Positions 52,801 to 61,136 are shown, counted from the first letter of the stretch. The stretch: 64,000 nucleotides of DNA from CAVVFX01 sp963747535 (GCA_963747535.1 CAVVFX010000006.1:496001-560000); one strand, 5' to 3'. Notes: generated from the sequence alone by a model not told the origin. A program made the numbers and translations.

Positions 52801-53052
52801 GGTACCTTCGCTAACACAGGCCGCAACATTCTGGAGGGCACTGGCCTCAACAATACAGACATGTCTCTGCATAAGACATTCAAGTTATACGAAAGAATGA
52901 ACCTGGAATTCCGCGCCGATGCTTTCAACCCATTTAATCACACCGAATTCAGCACCGTCGGGCACACGATAACGACCCCCAGCCAGTTCGGCAAGGTCAC
53001 GGCCGCCAAGAACGCTCGCAACCTGATGCTCGGATTGCGGCTCTCGTGGTAG
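49834..53052 (+). CDS. TonB-dependent receptor, Oar type
   Basis: This 1072-residue outer-membrane receptor has a signal peptide (1-19, ending ALNAQ), a carboxypeptidase-regulatory-like domain (about 22-105: GIYGKVLDSSSATIPNAVV, then GNYTASAEASGFKK), a plug region (about 110-230) and a beta barrel that ends LRLSW. It is of the same class as the gene at 13397 but clearly different in sequence. It should take up a sugar or peptide with TonB energy. An AAGGAG lies upstream of ATG 49834. Its leader has the shared motif and structure described at 49659 and 49742, so it is likely regulated along with the unit at 59846. Confidence 0.92.
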   Translation: MRYACVGLLALLSCLALNAQEVTAGIYGKVLDSSSATIPNAVVVLHNLETGRDYLKTTDSSGSFVLTLIPLGNYTASAEASGFKKETVTGLTLNVNDNRRIDFKLEVGQVADSVNVSADAVLVDTANGTTDSVVTEKTMESLPSTARAVAPFALLMPGAVTSAAGTISASDNYTSVNGVRPTHNAWTLDGGYDIDTGGNWDIFLPPNMEIIAEVNAIRQNYSAEFGTGGGSQFNMISKSGTNDIHGSAYEFLQNSDLEARQYFQPTVPVLKYNDFGFTVGGPAYIPKVYNGKNKTFFFANIDWTWQGTATQFLQIVPTLAQRVGNYSGTKITLKDPTTGSPFPGDIIPSSRIDPNAALYAGLYPTPNFSNSIGDNWEANQPGTNHHHQYTLRGDHNFTDKYRLTARWTADLVNNNYGTASGFSFLREDDIDTASHLTVDQASTFRPNLINDFNLVRIGNRLIDNRGELSPAATGINIPELFPITPQTYPLSQLALSAVPQRIPGISLSNYASIAPGTPWANYERIYDIKDNLVWIKGAHTVKVGFDYTHEEKSEPTVTDVWGIFTFNGAQTGDSFADMLLGRAASFTESNTVAYNDNLRESYEAYIDDSWKVIPRLTVNIGVRYSLFPPAHEADNKYRVFDPAAYNPATAVTVNSAGQIVAGSGNTMDGLVNPAGLWKYSKHDFAPRLSFAYDLTGDGKTAIRGGFGIFYSREILGAFILMSGNPPFQQQALVYNVPLSNPANGTTAAATPSTLGSNNLDQLTPYTVQYNFNIQRTLTSNLILEVGYSGTRAVHLMRTIDINQPLPQVGIAQGILNANAFRPYAGYGIIQDRQQSYASKYNGLQMSLTRRFAHGIMFKANYTWSKALDDTDCCSGNIYNPIPNTYNGRDEWGRTSFDAEQAFIADAVWAIPFLSGRTDFLGKTLGGWQLSAITTLQSSLPMDPLIGVDIAGVGSAQGQRPQVTCNPNLGFGNRSVSEWFNPACFVDPALGTFANTGRNILEGTGLNNTDMSLHKTFKLYERMNLEFRADAFNPFNHTEFSTVGHTITTPSQFGKVTAAKNARNLMLGLRLSW

Positions 53053-53085
53053 GTATCAAATCGTGGTTACCCAGAAGGGACTGCG

Positions 53086-53126
53086 CAGCCGGATCGCGGT
53101 TCTATCCGGCTGACAGCCCCGGCTGT
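53086..53126. terminator. Two adjoining hairpins after the TonB receptor gene
   Basis: CAGCCGGAT (53086-53094) pairs with ATCCGGCTG (53104-53112), and ACAGCC-CC-GGCTGT (53113-53126) follows directly. They lie in the 115-base gap before the deacetylase gene. No T-run is present, so the role may be attenuation or mRNA protection. Confidence 0.45.
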
Positions 53127-53167
53127 ACACCCCGATCTTCGCCATAGCGAAAGGTTGCAAATACCTT

Positions 53168-54277
53168 ATGCGTATCCTATTCTTTGTAACTTTCACGTTT
53201 CTCCTTCTGTTCGGCTCGACTAACCAAAGTCCCATCCGCTACGTGGGGAAAACCAAATACCTCAATAACGCGCATGCAATCGTAAGTCACAGTATTGACG
53301 ATTCGACGAAGTACATCACCAACTGCCTTGATGCCATGGACAAATATGACATCAAAGCCACTATTTTCGTAAGTACCGAGCCGGATCCCGCGCCTGAGGA
53401 TCGCTTTCTCACACAATTGCAGGTGCGGGAACTTTGGCCGCGGCTACGGCAGGCGATCGACAATGGCCACGAGATCGGTTCCCATTCGCGCCAGCATCCG
53501 TGCAAACGTCCCGATACCGAAGCCTGGTGCTCGGCAACCTACAACGATTACGAAGTAATTGGATCGAGAGACGATATCCTCCGTCTCACTCAGCAGCCCT
53601 ACGTCTGGACCTGGTGCTATCCCTGCGGCCACTGCGCCAATTACGAATCCATCCAGAAGAAGATTGCGGCAGCCGGATACATTGTGGCGCGCAACTATCC
53701 TGATGAGCCTCACGACGGACACATCCGGCCCGATCTGCAGACCTGGGACTCGAACCCGATGAACGCTGCTTACACGCAGGTGGTGCAAAAGCGTGGTGGG
53801 GCAGCCAAGAGCGAGATCGTTGACGTCGCGAATCTCAACGCTAAGTTCGATGAGATCTATCAGCGAGGCGGCATTTATAACTTCATGTCCCACCCACAAT
53901 GGCTCGACTATGGAGTTGACGGCTTTTACGAGCGGCACCTGGCGCACATCGCCCGGCGGCGCGATGTCTGGTACGTGCCGATGGGACCGCTTTACGCCTA
54001 CCACACGATTCACGAGCAGACCGAAGTTCGCACGCTCAAACCCGAGGGATCGAAGGTTCGCTTCGAAGTCTCAAATAAACTCGATCCCAAGATTTACAGT
54101 GGCAGTATCACGCTCGAGTTCGTTGCGCCGGCCGAAACCACAATTCTGTCGAACGGCAAGAAACTGGCCGAACGGTCCGATGCCATGACGGACCATTGGG
54201 ACCAGGAGTATTTCCGCCGCGATGGCGGGCACCTTTACGTGACTGTAAGGTCGAGAACAATCCTGGAGTTCCAATGA
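53168..54277 (+). CDS. Secreted polysaccharide deacetylase-like protein
   Basis: The 369-residue protein is a NodB-type deacetylase with a signal peptide (about 1-20). The metal motif is partly changed: SIDDS near 39 in place of TFDDG, but the two Asp remain, and the His pair GHEIGSHSRQHP near 97 is intact. WCYPCGHCANYE near 143 replaces the usual RPPYG loop. The C-terminal part (about 280-369) is a beta domain. Activity on N- or O-acetylated polysaccharide is likely but not sure because of the changed loops. The next gene starts inside its stop codon (ATGA). Confidence 0.8.
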   Translation: MRILFFVTFTFLLLFGSTNQSPIRYVGKTKYLNNAHAIVSHSIDDSTKYITNCLDAMDKYDIKATIFVSTEPDPAPEDRFLTQLQVRELWPRLRQAIDNGHEIGSHSRQHPCKRPDTEAWCSATYNDYEVIGSRDDILRLTQQPYVWTWCYPCGHCANYESIQKKIAAAGYIVARNYPDEPHDGHIRPDLQTWDSNPMNAAYTQVVQKRGGAAKSEIVDVANLNAKFDEIYQRGGIYNFMSHPQWLDYGVDGFYERHLAHIARRRDVWYVPMGPLYAYHTIHEQTEVRTLKPEGSKVRFEVSNKLDPKIYSGSITLEFVAPAETTILSNGKKLAERSDAMTDHWDQEYFRRDGGHLYVTVRSRTILEFQ

Positions 54278-54630
54278 AACTCGCCATACCAATTCTCTGG
54301 CTCGCTAGTCTGGCGGCAAGTGCGGCCGACGCGGACGGCATCTGGGACCTCACGTACACGACCGCAAACGGGCTGAGGCGGGAGTCAAAACTGGAACTGA
54401 AGGTGGATGGCGATAGCCTGGCGGGAAGTTTGTCGAGCGATCGCGGTATGGCGCGAATCGAGAGCGGCAAGATCAGCGGCGACGACATCGCATTTGACCT
54501 GGTTCGGAAAAGTAACAATGACGAGATCACGGTCCATTTCAAGGGTAGGATTGAAGGTAGCGCGATGAAGCTGACGATGCAGTTCGGGAAGCGGGATCCG
54601 GTTACCATGATCGGGAAGAAGGGCTCATAG
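54274..54630 (+). CDS. Small secreted hypothetical protein
   Basis: The 118-residue protein has a signal peptide (1-18, ending SAADA) and a single small beta-barrel-like domain (GIWDLTYTTANGLRRESKLE, then GSLSSDRGMARIESG and VHFKGRIEGSAMKLTMQFG). The pattern is that of lipocalin-like small proteins common in acidobacteria, with no known function. The ATG overlaps the deacetylase stop by four bases, and the next gene begins two bases after its own stop, so it sits in the middle of a tight three-gene unit. Confidence 0.65.
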   Translation: MKLAIPILWLASLAASAADADGIWDLTYTTANGLRRESKLELKVDGDSLAGSLSSDRGMARIESGKISGDDIAFDLVRKSNNDEITVHFKGRIEGSAMKLTMQFGKRDPVTMIGKKGS

Positions 54631-54632
54631 CG

Positions 54633-55502
54633 GTGGGTCTGGGGCTACTTCCCATTTATCTGACGATCAGCGCGGGCTTGCTTGGCGCGCAGGACTTCGC
54701 GCATTTACAGGTGGAGGAGATCGCAAGTGGATTTGCGGGAGGCGAAGGTCCCGTCTGGTCGCGCGAAGGTTTCTTGCTGTTCAGTGATTACGAGGCCAGC
54801 CGAATTTATAAGTACGTCCCAGGCAAGAGTCCCGAGGTATATCGGGACGGGTCCAACGGCGCCAACGGGAATGCGATGGACCGGCAGGGACGGCTTTATA
54901 CGTGTGAATATAAGTCGCGGCGCGTGACTCGAACCGATCGTCAGGGGAAAGTCGAAGTACTGGCGGACAGGTTCGAGGGCAAGCGCTTCAATGCGCCGAA
55001 CGACATCGTAGTGCGGCGCGACGGACACGTCTATTTCAGCGATCCTCTTTATACACCGCTCGATCACCGGGATCTCGATTTTTTCGGTGTGTACCATATC
55101 ACCCCGAAGGGCAAAATCGAGGCCATCGCCAAATGGAAGACCCGTCCCAACGGAGTTACGCTGTCGCCCGACGGAAAGACTCTGTATGTAGCGGATACGG
55201 AAGAGAAGAGCATTCACGGCTTTGATTTGGATCGCCAGGGCCGGGCTTCCAACGATCATGTTGTCATCGCTAATCTCGAAGGGGGAGCGGACGGAATTCG
55301 CACGGATCAAAAAGGCAATTTGTATCTGGCAGTCCACGGCGTCGTGGTTTACTCACCAGACGGTAAGCTGCTGGGCAAGATTCATCCACCGGTCAACCCG
55401 CGAAATATCGCGTTCGGGGACAAAGATTTCAAAACGTTGTATATGATCGGGAACTCGCTGTTCCGTGTGCGACTGGATGTTGCCGGATCGGTACAGTATT
55501 AG
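54633..55502 (+). CDS. SMP-30/gluconolactonase-like secreted protein
   Basis: The 289-residue protein has a hydrophobic N-terminus (LLPIYLTISAGLLGAQD) and a six-bladed propeller of the SMP-30 family, which hydrolyses sugar lactones. Metal ligands are visible in GGEGPVWSREG near 29 (Glu), NAPNDIVVRRDGHVYFSDP near 120 (Asn, Asp) and TLYVADTEEKSIHGF near 182 (Asp). The start is GTG 54633, two bases after the previous gene. It would turn aldonolactones from periplasmic sugar oxidation into acids, which fits the PQQ dehydrogenase and Gfo/Idh genes nearby, although that link is inference. Confidence 0.88.
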   Translation: MGLGLLPIYLTISAGLLGAQDFAHLQVEEIASGFAGGEGPVWSREGFLLFSDYEASRIYKYVPGKSPEVYRDGSNGANGNAMDRQGRLYTCEYKSRRVTRTDRQGKVEVLADRFEGKRFNAPNDIVVRRDGHVYFSDPLYTPLDHRDLDFFGVYHITPKGKIEAIAKWKTRPNGVTLSPDGKTLYVADTEEKSIHGFDLDRQGRASNDHVVIANLEGGADGIRTDQKGNLYLAVHGVVVYSPDGKLLGKIHPPVNPRNIAFGDKDFKTLYMIGNSLFRVRLDVAGSVQY

Positions 55503-55507
55503 ATGAG

Positions 55508-56704
55508 TTAGCGGCCGGGATGCACCCTGTAGGCGACCGCCCTTGCGTCCCGGGGAATCCCCGCCACCACTTGGGTTTCAAGCAAAATCTCGATGCTGTC
55601 GGCCGGATCTGCCGCCCGCTTCACGATGTTCAGCAATTCCGCTGGGAGTTCGTCGCGAATGGCCATATCGCCGGCGGCTTCAGTGCCTTGCATGGCGGTG
55701 CCGGCAAGCAGTAATACCTTGCCGGAATTTTTCAGATTCGGCAGCAGGGCGAGAACGGCGAAATCCACCGCAGTGGGGCCGCTGCTCGGCGAATAGGTCG
55801 CTTGCTCGCCGCTCTGCGGAGCCTTGTTGCGAATCAGCGTACTCCCCGTGTCCACGTTGATCTCAAATACGAAGTTAAGCCGGTTTTCGAACAAGCTGTA
55901 CCAGGGATTGGCTAGCGGGCCCCCAAGAAGTACAAAGCCGCCGGTTTCAAAATCCCGGATATTCAGGTGGCGCGGATGGCGGATTACGGCCGTCGCCTGG
56001 TAGTTCTGAGCCAGTTGAATCAGACGGTTCGACGCCCCGATATCGCCGTAGTTTGTGTACGGACGAACGCAGTCCCGCAGCAGTAGTTGTACCAGGTCCG
56101 GACTTGTCGATGTTGGAATTAAACCGTGTGGATAATCGCCCTTCACGTAATTCTCAAGCGGGATCTTATGGTGTAGGAATTCCTGCAGCATCGCCAGGCC
56201 GGCGTCGCTGATCACAATCTTGGTGCTATCTCCGAGTAGAAACACCCTCGACAGAAGCGGGTTTCCCGCAGCCGCACTCTTGTTGGCTCGTGCTGACACC
56301 GGCGAACCCTGAATGCGCAGAGCCACGATCACGGCCGCGGACAGCGCCAACACAGCCAACAAGAGCAGTCCGAGTGTGGCGCGGCTGCCGGACTTGGAGG
56401 GTTGAGTCGGGAGCGGAGGCTGAGTCTCGTTCGACGCCACAGGCACGGACAACGGCGCAGGCGCCACGCGGGGTGCGAAAAATGGCACGTATGTGCCCCG
56501 CGGTATGGTGACGATGATAGGCTCATTTTTCCCCTCGTTCTCAAAGTACCGCTCGAGTTTGGTGCGTAGATGCCTGGCCTGGACTCGGACAATATTGTCC
56601 TCATGAGGGTTAAAACCAGCCTTGCGCCCGAGGACGGCACACGCGATTTCGTATTCGTTAATCTCGCTCGGGCGTCCCGCCAGGACACGACTCCCTACGA
56701 ACAA
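55508..56704 (-). CDS. Membrane-anchored putative DNA-binding regulator, start uncertain
   Basis: The protein (398 residues from TTG 56704) has an N-terminal helix-rich part (NEYEIACAVLGRKAGFNP, then DNIVRVQARHLRTKLERYF and IVTIPRGTYVPFF) of a kind seen fused to membrane segments in Solibacter-type genomes, like a winged-helix domain. A membrane helix lies at about 108-130, and the periplasmic part (about 140-398) is not recognised. The conserved domain clearly extends upstream: the frame reads IFQPPDTKALEDERWTLIQ and SPSFARAPQLRGFLLF as far as about 56817, with no ATG, GTG or TTG start. It therefore uses a rare start (ATT or CTG) or has lost its start. It is convergent with the gluconolactonase gene. 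Confidence 0.65.
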   Translation of the reverse strand: MFVGSRVLAGRPSEINEYEIACAVLGRKAGFNPHEDNIVRVQARHLRTKLERYFENEGKNEPIIVTIPRGTYVPFFAPRVAPAPLSVPVASNETQPPLPTQPSKSGSRATLGLLLLAVLALSAAVIVALRIQGSPVSARANKSAAAGNPLLSRVFLLGDSTKIVISDAGLAMLQEFLHHKIPLENYVKGDYPHGLIPTSTSPDLVQLLLRDCVRPYTNYGDIGASNRLIQLAQNYQATAVIRHPRHLNIRDFETGGFVLLGGPLANPWYSLFENRLNFVFEINVDTGSTLIRNKAPQSGEQATYSPSSGPTAVDFAVLALLPNLKNSGKVLLLAGTAMQGTEAAGDMAIRDELPAELLNIVKRAADPADSIEILLETQVVAGIPRDARAVAYRVHPGR

Positions 56705-56953
56705 CAGAAAGCCCCGCAGCTGGGGTGCGCGGGCAAACGACGGGCTGCAGACTACTCTCTGAATGAGCGTCCATCGCTCGTCTTCAAGAGCCTTGGTATC
56801 CGGCGGTTGAAAAATGGCTAGGTTCAGATTAGGTTAGTATACCCGTTGCGCAGGCGGAAAAGGAAGCACACCAATCTTTACTCCGGACCGTAATTCACAA
56901 TTGTCTAACAAATAGACGTTTAGTCAAAACCGGCGCTACGGCAAGCATCTCTC

Positions 56954-56993
56954 ACGTAAAAATCACGTAAAATCGCTAGTGCATACACTTGAC
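56954..56993 (+). promoter_or_regulatory. Operator/promoter motif, copy C
   Basis: Two ACGTAAA units (56954-56960 and 56965-56971) precede GTGCATACACTTGAC (56979-56993), which matches the shared form GTGYATWCACTNGAC of copies A and B. It lies 55 bases before the Gfo/Idh start. The structured leader of copies A and B is not present here. Confidence 0.5.
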
Positions 56994-57047
56994 CGGTAAT
57001 GGCCCGTAATGCTGTAGATCAAAGAGAGCGGAAACGAAAGAAAGAAG

Positions 57048-58397
57048 ATGGAAATGTATTCCTCTGAGATATCCCGTAGAACTTTCGTCGGAGCGCTGGG
57101 AGCGGGGCTGGCGCTACCTTCTATGGTCCGCCCGGCGTCTGCCGCAAAGGCGCCAGGCGATCAGGTGGTAATGGGGTTCATCGGCGTCGGCAGCCAGGGC
57201 ACCGGCCGCTTGAAAGAATTCATGAAGCAGAGCGACGTCCGTGTGGCGGCGATTTGCGATGTGGACAAACGCCACCTGGACCGCGCCGTCGCACTGGTGG
57301 ACAGCGAGAAAGGGTATAAGCCACAGGCTTTTGGTGATTTCCGGCGAGTGCTGGAAATCAAGGAGATCGACGCGGTCACCGTCGTCACACCCGATCATTG
57401 GCACGCCATACCAACCGTCACCGCGTTCGAAGCGGGCAAGGACGTCTTTGTAGAAAAACCACTCAGCTACAGCGTCGGTGAGGGGCGCGCGATGGCCGGC
57501 GCCTCGCTGAACTATAAACGCGTAAGCCAGATGGGGAACCATATCCACAACACGACCGGCAACTACCGGCGCGTAGTGGAAATGGTCCAGTCCGGGAAAC
57601 TCGGCAAGATCACGCGGGTCCATCTATGGAAGACCTCGCCGACGGAAAACTTCGTGACGCATGAGCCGAATACATTGCCCGCGGGATTCGACTACGATTT
57701 CTGGCAGGGTCCGGCACCCAAACGACCCTACGAGCCATTACGCTCCCATGGAAATTTCCGGCAGTTTTGGGATTACTCGGGAGGTTCTTTTATTGATTTC
57801 TGGTGCCACATTTCCGACGTGGCCTTCTGGGCACTCAACTTGAAGGCGCCTACGCATGTCTCAGCTGCGGGGGGAAGGTTCTTTCTGACCGATAAGACCG
57901 AGGCTCCGGACACGTTGGAGGCGATTCTGGAATTTCCAAATCTGCTTTATATTTACAGCTTCAGGCCCACGCCATTGCCCGGTTTCGAGCATATGGGGCA
58001 CATCGGCTGTCTGTTCGAAGGAACCGAAGCGTCGCTGGTCACAAATTATGAGAAGAACGAAGTCTGGGTGGGCGGCAAAAGGGTGGACGACTTCCCGCGA
58101 CCGCCGCAGACCCTCGCCGACTCACCCGGGCACCTGCGCGAATTTCTCGACGCCGTCAAGTCCCGCAATCTGGAGACGACGTGCAACGTACGTTACGGGC
58201 ATCACCTCTCGAAGTGCGGTCTGCTGGCGAACATTGCGTTTCGCACCGGCCATCGAATTCAGTGGGACGATGAGCGGGAGCGGGTCATCGGAGACAACGA
58301 GGCCGGCCGGTACTTGACGCGACACTTCCGGAAGCCGTGGAACCTCAAGACGCAGCGCCATCCGGCGGCATCATCGGAACAGACTCAGATCACATAA
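57048..58397 (+). CDS. Exported Gfo/Idh/MocA family oxidoreductase
   Basis: The 449-residue protein has a twin-arginine signal (SRRTFVGALGAGLALP) and the Gfo/Idh/MocA layout: a Rossmann fold (VVMGFIGVGSQGTGRLKEF near 40) and the motif DVFVEKPLSYSVGEG near 133, whose Lys is catalytic. Residues about 165-440 form the substrate domain. Such Tat-exported members use a tightly held NAD(P) in the periplasm and include glycosidases and 3-keto-glycoside enzymes. The next gene, a tandem DUF1080 protein, begins 15 bases on. An operator-like motif lies upstream at 56954. Confidence 0.9.
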   Translation: MEMYSSEISRRTFVGALGAGLALPSMVRPASAAKAPGDQVVMGFIGVGSQGTGRLKEFMKQSDVRVAAICDVDKRHLDRAVALVDSEKGYKPQAFGDFRRVLEIKEIDAVTVVTPDHWHAIPTVTAFEAGKDVFVEKPLSYSVGEGRAMAGASLNYKRVSQMGNHIHNTTGNYRRVVEMVQSGKLGKITRVHLWKTSPTENFVTHEPNTLPAGFDYDFWQGPAPKRPYEPLRSHGNFRQFWDYSGGSFIDFWCHISDVAFWALNLKAPTHVSAAGGRFFLTDKTEAPDTLEAILEFPNLLYIYSFRPTPLPGFEHMGHIGCLFEGTEASLVTNYEKNEVWVGGKRVDDFPRPPQTLADSPGHLREFLDAVKSRNLETTCNVRYGHHLSKCGLLANIAFRTGHRIQWDDERERVIGDNEAGRYLTRHFRKPWNLKTQRHPAASSEQTQIT

Positions 58398-58412
58398 GGT
58401 GGTACAGACAGA

Positions 58413-59564
58413 ATGAACCGACGCACATTTCTAGGGGCCACATCCGCCGTTCCGCTGGGCTTTCCCATGCTCCTCCAGGCCGACGCTGACGATCGCTTTA
58501 CCAGCCTCTTCGATGGCAAGAGCCTGCACGGCTGGACCATTCGGGAAGGACCCGAGACGGCTTTCTATGTGGACGACGGCGACATCGTTGTTCACGAGTC
58601 CTCAGGCTTCCCAACCTGGCTGCGCTCCGACAGACAGTATGAGAATTTCGATTTCCGCGGCGAATTCTTCATCAAAGGCTGGATGGATTCGGGCATCTAC
58701 TTCCACGCGCCCGAACATGGCCGTCCCATGTGGAATGGCATGCAGATCCACATTTTCCAACAGGAAGATGCAACGCCGATGCCACAATCCATGGGCGCCA
58801 TATTTCCGGTCGTCGCACCGCGCAAAGTCAACGTCAAGAACAAGGGAGAGTGGAACAGTTTCCGTATCCTGATGGACTGGCCGCGCCTTCGCGTCTGGAC
58901 CAACGAGGAGATGATTCACGATATCGACGTCTCGACCGTGCCCGAGCTACGCCATCGTTTCCGCAGCGGTTATCTCGGCCTGGAATCGCTTTCCTACCCG
59001 AATCGCTTTCGCAATTTGCGAATCAGGGAACTGCCCGCAACCGATCACTGGCAAACGCTTTATAGCGGTCCCGAAGACTTCGGAGCCTGGTATATTTCGG
59101 AAGGAAAGCCCAAGTTTCAAACGCTGGCCGAAGTCATCCACGCCGATGGCGCCGGTCATCTGGCGACTAAGGAGAAATTTCGGGATTTCGAGCTTCAGCT
59201 CTACGTCCGGCACGTCAAACACCACAACAGCGGTATCCTGTTTCGCACCAGCGGTCAGGGCCTTAGCGGCCGCCATTACGAGATTCAACTGCATGACGTG
59301 GAGGGTGCCCACTACCCTACCGGCTCTCTCTACAGCTTCAAGCGCTCGGTGTATCCGAAGATCGAGCCGGAGGTCTGGTTTCCGTTTCAGCTGGTAGTGC
59401 AGGGCAGAAACTGCCTAGTGCGAATCAACGGAGACACGGTGCTTGAGTACGATCAGCTTGAAACGCTGGATGAGGGCAGTATCGAGTTGCAGGCACACGC
59501 TCCGGGCATGTGGACGGAGTTCAAACAAATCCGCATTAAGCGGCTTGGCGAAAACCGGAGCTGA
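58413..59564 (+). CDS. Exported protein with two DUF1080 (3-keto-disaccharide hydrolase) domains
   Basis: The 383-residue protein has an Arg-Arg signal (NRRTFLGATSAVPLGFPM) and two DUF1080 domains in tandem. The first (about 29-205) has RFTSLFDGKSLHGWTIREG and GWMDSGIYFHAPEHGRPMW. The second (about 215-380) has HNSGILFRTSGQGLSGRHY. The family binds sugars, and some members cleave 3-keto-glycosides. Following a Gfo/Idh oxidoreductase, it fits a route in which a sugar is oxidised at C3 and then cleaved; that link is inference. It probably ends this transcript, as a 280-base gap follows. Confidence 0.87.
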   Translation: MNRRTFLGATSAVPLGFPMLLQADADDRFTSLFDGKSLHGWTIREGPETAFYVDDGDIVVHESSGFPTWLRSDRQYENFDFRGEFFIKGWMDSGIYFHAPEHGRPMWNGMQIHIFQQEDATPMPQSMGAIFPVVAPRKVNVKNKGEWNSFRILMDWPRLRVWTNEEMIHDIDVSTVPELRHRFRSGYLGLESLSYPNRFRNLRIRELPATDHWQTLYSGPEDFGAWYISEGKPKFQTLAEVIHADGAGHLATKEKFRDFELQLYVRHVKHHNSGILFRTSGQGLSGRHYEIQLHDVEGAHYPTGSLYSFKRSVYPKIEPEVWFPFQLVVQGRNCLVRINGDTVLEYDQLETLDEGSIELQAHAPGMWTEFKQIRIKRLGENRS

Positions 59565-59635
59565 AACACGATTCGCCTACGCTGCGCTTCTCTTCCGTTA
59601 GCCATCCTGAAGGCGACAGATAATAAACATCATTT

Positions 59636-59673
59636 ACGTAAATGTTACCTGCCCCTTCGTGTATTCACTAGAC
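59636..59673 (+). promoter_or_regulatory. Operator/promoter motif, copy B
   Basis: ATTTACGTAAAT (a perfect palindrome; ACGTAAA 59636-59642) is followed, after 16 bases, by GTGTATTCACTAGAC (59659-59673). This is the same arrangement and spacing as copy A at 49659. Confidence 0.55.
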
Positions 59674-59709
59674 ACGGCGCCGCACCATGCGGTCTAATAA
59701 CTCGATAGA

Positions 59710-59750
59710 GTCCCCCGAGTGACGGGACCTTCTCCGACGGCACCACGTCT
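59710..59750 (+). ncRNA. Structured 5' leader, copy B (riboswitch-like)
   Basis: The hairpin CCCG-AGTGA-CGGG (59714-59726) and ACCACGTCT (59742-59750), then GGTTGCTTTC, match copy A at 49742. The upstream stretch also aligns, so the promoter and the leader are duplicated as a unit of about 130 bases. The hairpin has a G-C closing pair where A has A-T. Function is unknown. Confidence 0.45.
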
Positions 59751-59845
59751 GGTTGCTTTCTTGCTTGCGCTGCAACGCGTATAGGTTCTTTGTTATTCTA
59801 GGCGCAGCCATCACACGCTTAAAGAAAGGCTGAGGAACACATCAC

Positions 59846-61099
59846 ATGACTTCACGCCGCCAGTTTATGGCCACTGCAGGAGCAGGAATCGGCCTTCTCA
59901 CAGCCGCCCGGAGTCGAGCGGCTCGAACCACTCCATCTTACGCCGACTATCCTTTCACGGAATTCGAGGCGCGCATAGCCAAACGCGACTTCCGTGACTT
60001 GACGAAGGACATTCTCCCGACGCCCTGCATGGTGGTTGACCTCGACATGTTCACCGCCAACGTGAAGCATATGGCGAATACGGCGAAGACTAACGGCATA
60101 AATGTAAGACCCCACGTCAAGATCCATAAGAGCGTCGATGTCGCGAAGCATCAGATGGCGAACGGAGCGGTGGGGCTGACCGTCGCGACCATCGCTGAGG
60201 CTGAGCTGTTCTCCGGGGCAGGCATCAGCGGTGTGCTGTGGACCAAGCAGCCGGTCGGTGTCAATAACATCCAAAGGGCTGTGGCGCTCGCCAAAAAGGA
60301 CCCGACCTTCATGCTGGTGACGGATGACGCGCAAGTCGTCGATTGGCTGGAAGAGGCGGCGGCTGCGCACAACGTGAAGTTGAAGGTTGTGGTATCCGTC
60401 TTTGCGGGCATGGCCCGGCAGGGTATCGACGGCGGACAGCCGGCGCTGGAACTGGCACAAAAGGTTTCCTCGTCAAAGCGGATGCAGTTTGAGGGCTTCA
60501 TGGCTTATTCGGGAGGCGCAGCGCACACCAAGGGCTTTGAAGCTCGGAAGAAGAATTCCATGGAGGTTCTGGCAGGGGTACGCGAGTCCAAAGACTTGGC
60601 GAAAAAGGCTGGGTTGCCGGTGAACATCATGTCCGGCGGCTCGACCGGCACCTACAACATCGATCACGAGACGGGCCTGACGGAGTTGGAATCCGGCACC
60701 TATGTGTTTATGGATACGGAATACTTCATCGTCGGTGGCAAGGACGGGGACACCAAGAGGTACAACGACTGGCAACCGGCGCTAACAATTCTGACGACGG
60801 TCGACAGCCAGCACCATCCCAACATCATTACCACGGATTACGGCAACAAGGCGCTGGCCAAGGCGACCGACGAAGTGAAGGGCATGCCTTGGCTAAAGGT
60901 TGGCGTCCAGGGAGCGGAGTACGGCGCCTTGAGGTGGAAGGATGGGGAGCAGGCCCCGAAGCTCGGCGACCGGGTAGAAATCTATTGCACCAACCTTGAT
61001 CAGAGCACCAACGTTTTCGACAGGTACTATGTTACTCGCGGTGACAAAGTCGTGGATGTATGGCCGATCATGGGCCGTAGCGGCGCGGCGCAACGTTAA
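59846..61099 (+). CDS. Exported D-threonine aldolase-like PLP enzyme
   Basis: The 417-residue protein has a Tat-type signal (TSRRQFMATAGAGIGLLTAA) and the fold-type III barrel of alanine-racemase and D-threonine-aldolase relatives. The PLP lysine lies in NVRPHVKIHKSVDVAK near 87, the phosphate loop is like MSGGSTGTYNID near 265, and SRAARTTPSYADYPF precedes the enzyme. D-serine dehydratase (DSD1) is the other option in this family. It starts a unit with aldose 1-epimerase and a PQQ dehydrogenase, and its leader carries the shared structured motif. Export of a PLP enzyme is unusual but is typical for this acidobacterial group. Confidence 0.85.
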   Translation: MTSRRQFMATAGAGIGLLTAARSRAARTTPSYADYPFTEFEARIAKRDFRDLTKDILPTPCMVVDLDMFTANVKHMANTAKTNGINVRPHVKIHKSVDVAKHQMANGAVGLTVATIAEAELFSGAGISGVLWTKQPVGVNNIQRAVALAKKDPTFMLVTDDAQVVDWLEEAAAAHNVKLKVVVSVFAGMARQGIDGGQPALELAQKVSSSKRMQFEGFMAYSGGAAHTKGFEARKKNSMEVLAGVRESKDLAKKAGLPVNIMSGGSTGTYNIDHETGLTELESGTYVFMDTEYFIVGGKDGDTKRYNDWQPALTILTTVDSQHHPNIITTDYGNKALAKATDEVKGMPWLKVGVQGAEYGALRWKDGEQAPKLGDRVEIYCTNLDQSTNVFDRYYVTRGDKVVDVWPIMGRSGAAQR

Positions 61100-61136
61100 G
61101 AGGTCGGTATCACTTCCTCATAAAACCTGAAATCCA

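Noticed and set aside
59738..59756. A sigma-54 promoter (GGCAC...TTGC) in the shared leader
   Set aside because: The spacing between the GG and GC elements is 13-14 bases in the two leaders, not the required 10.
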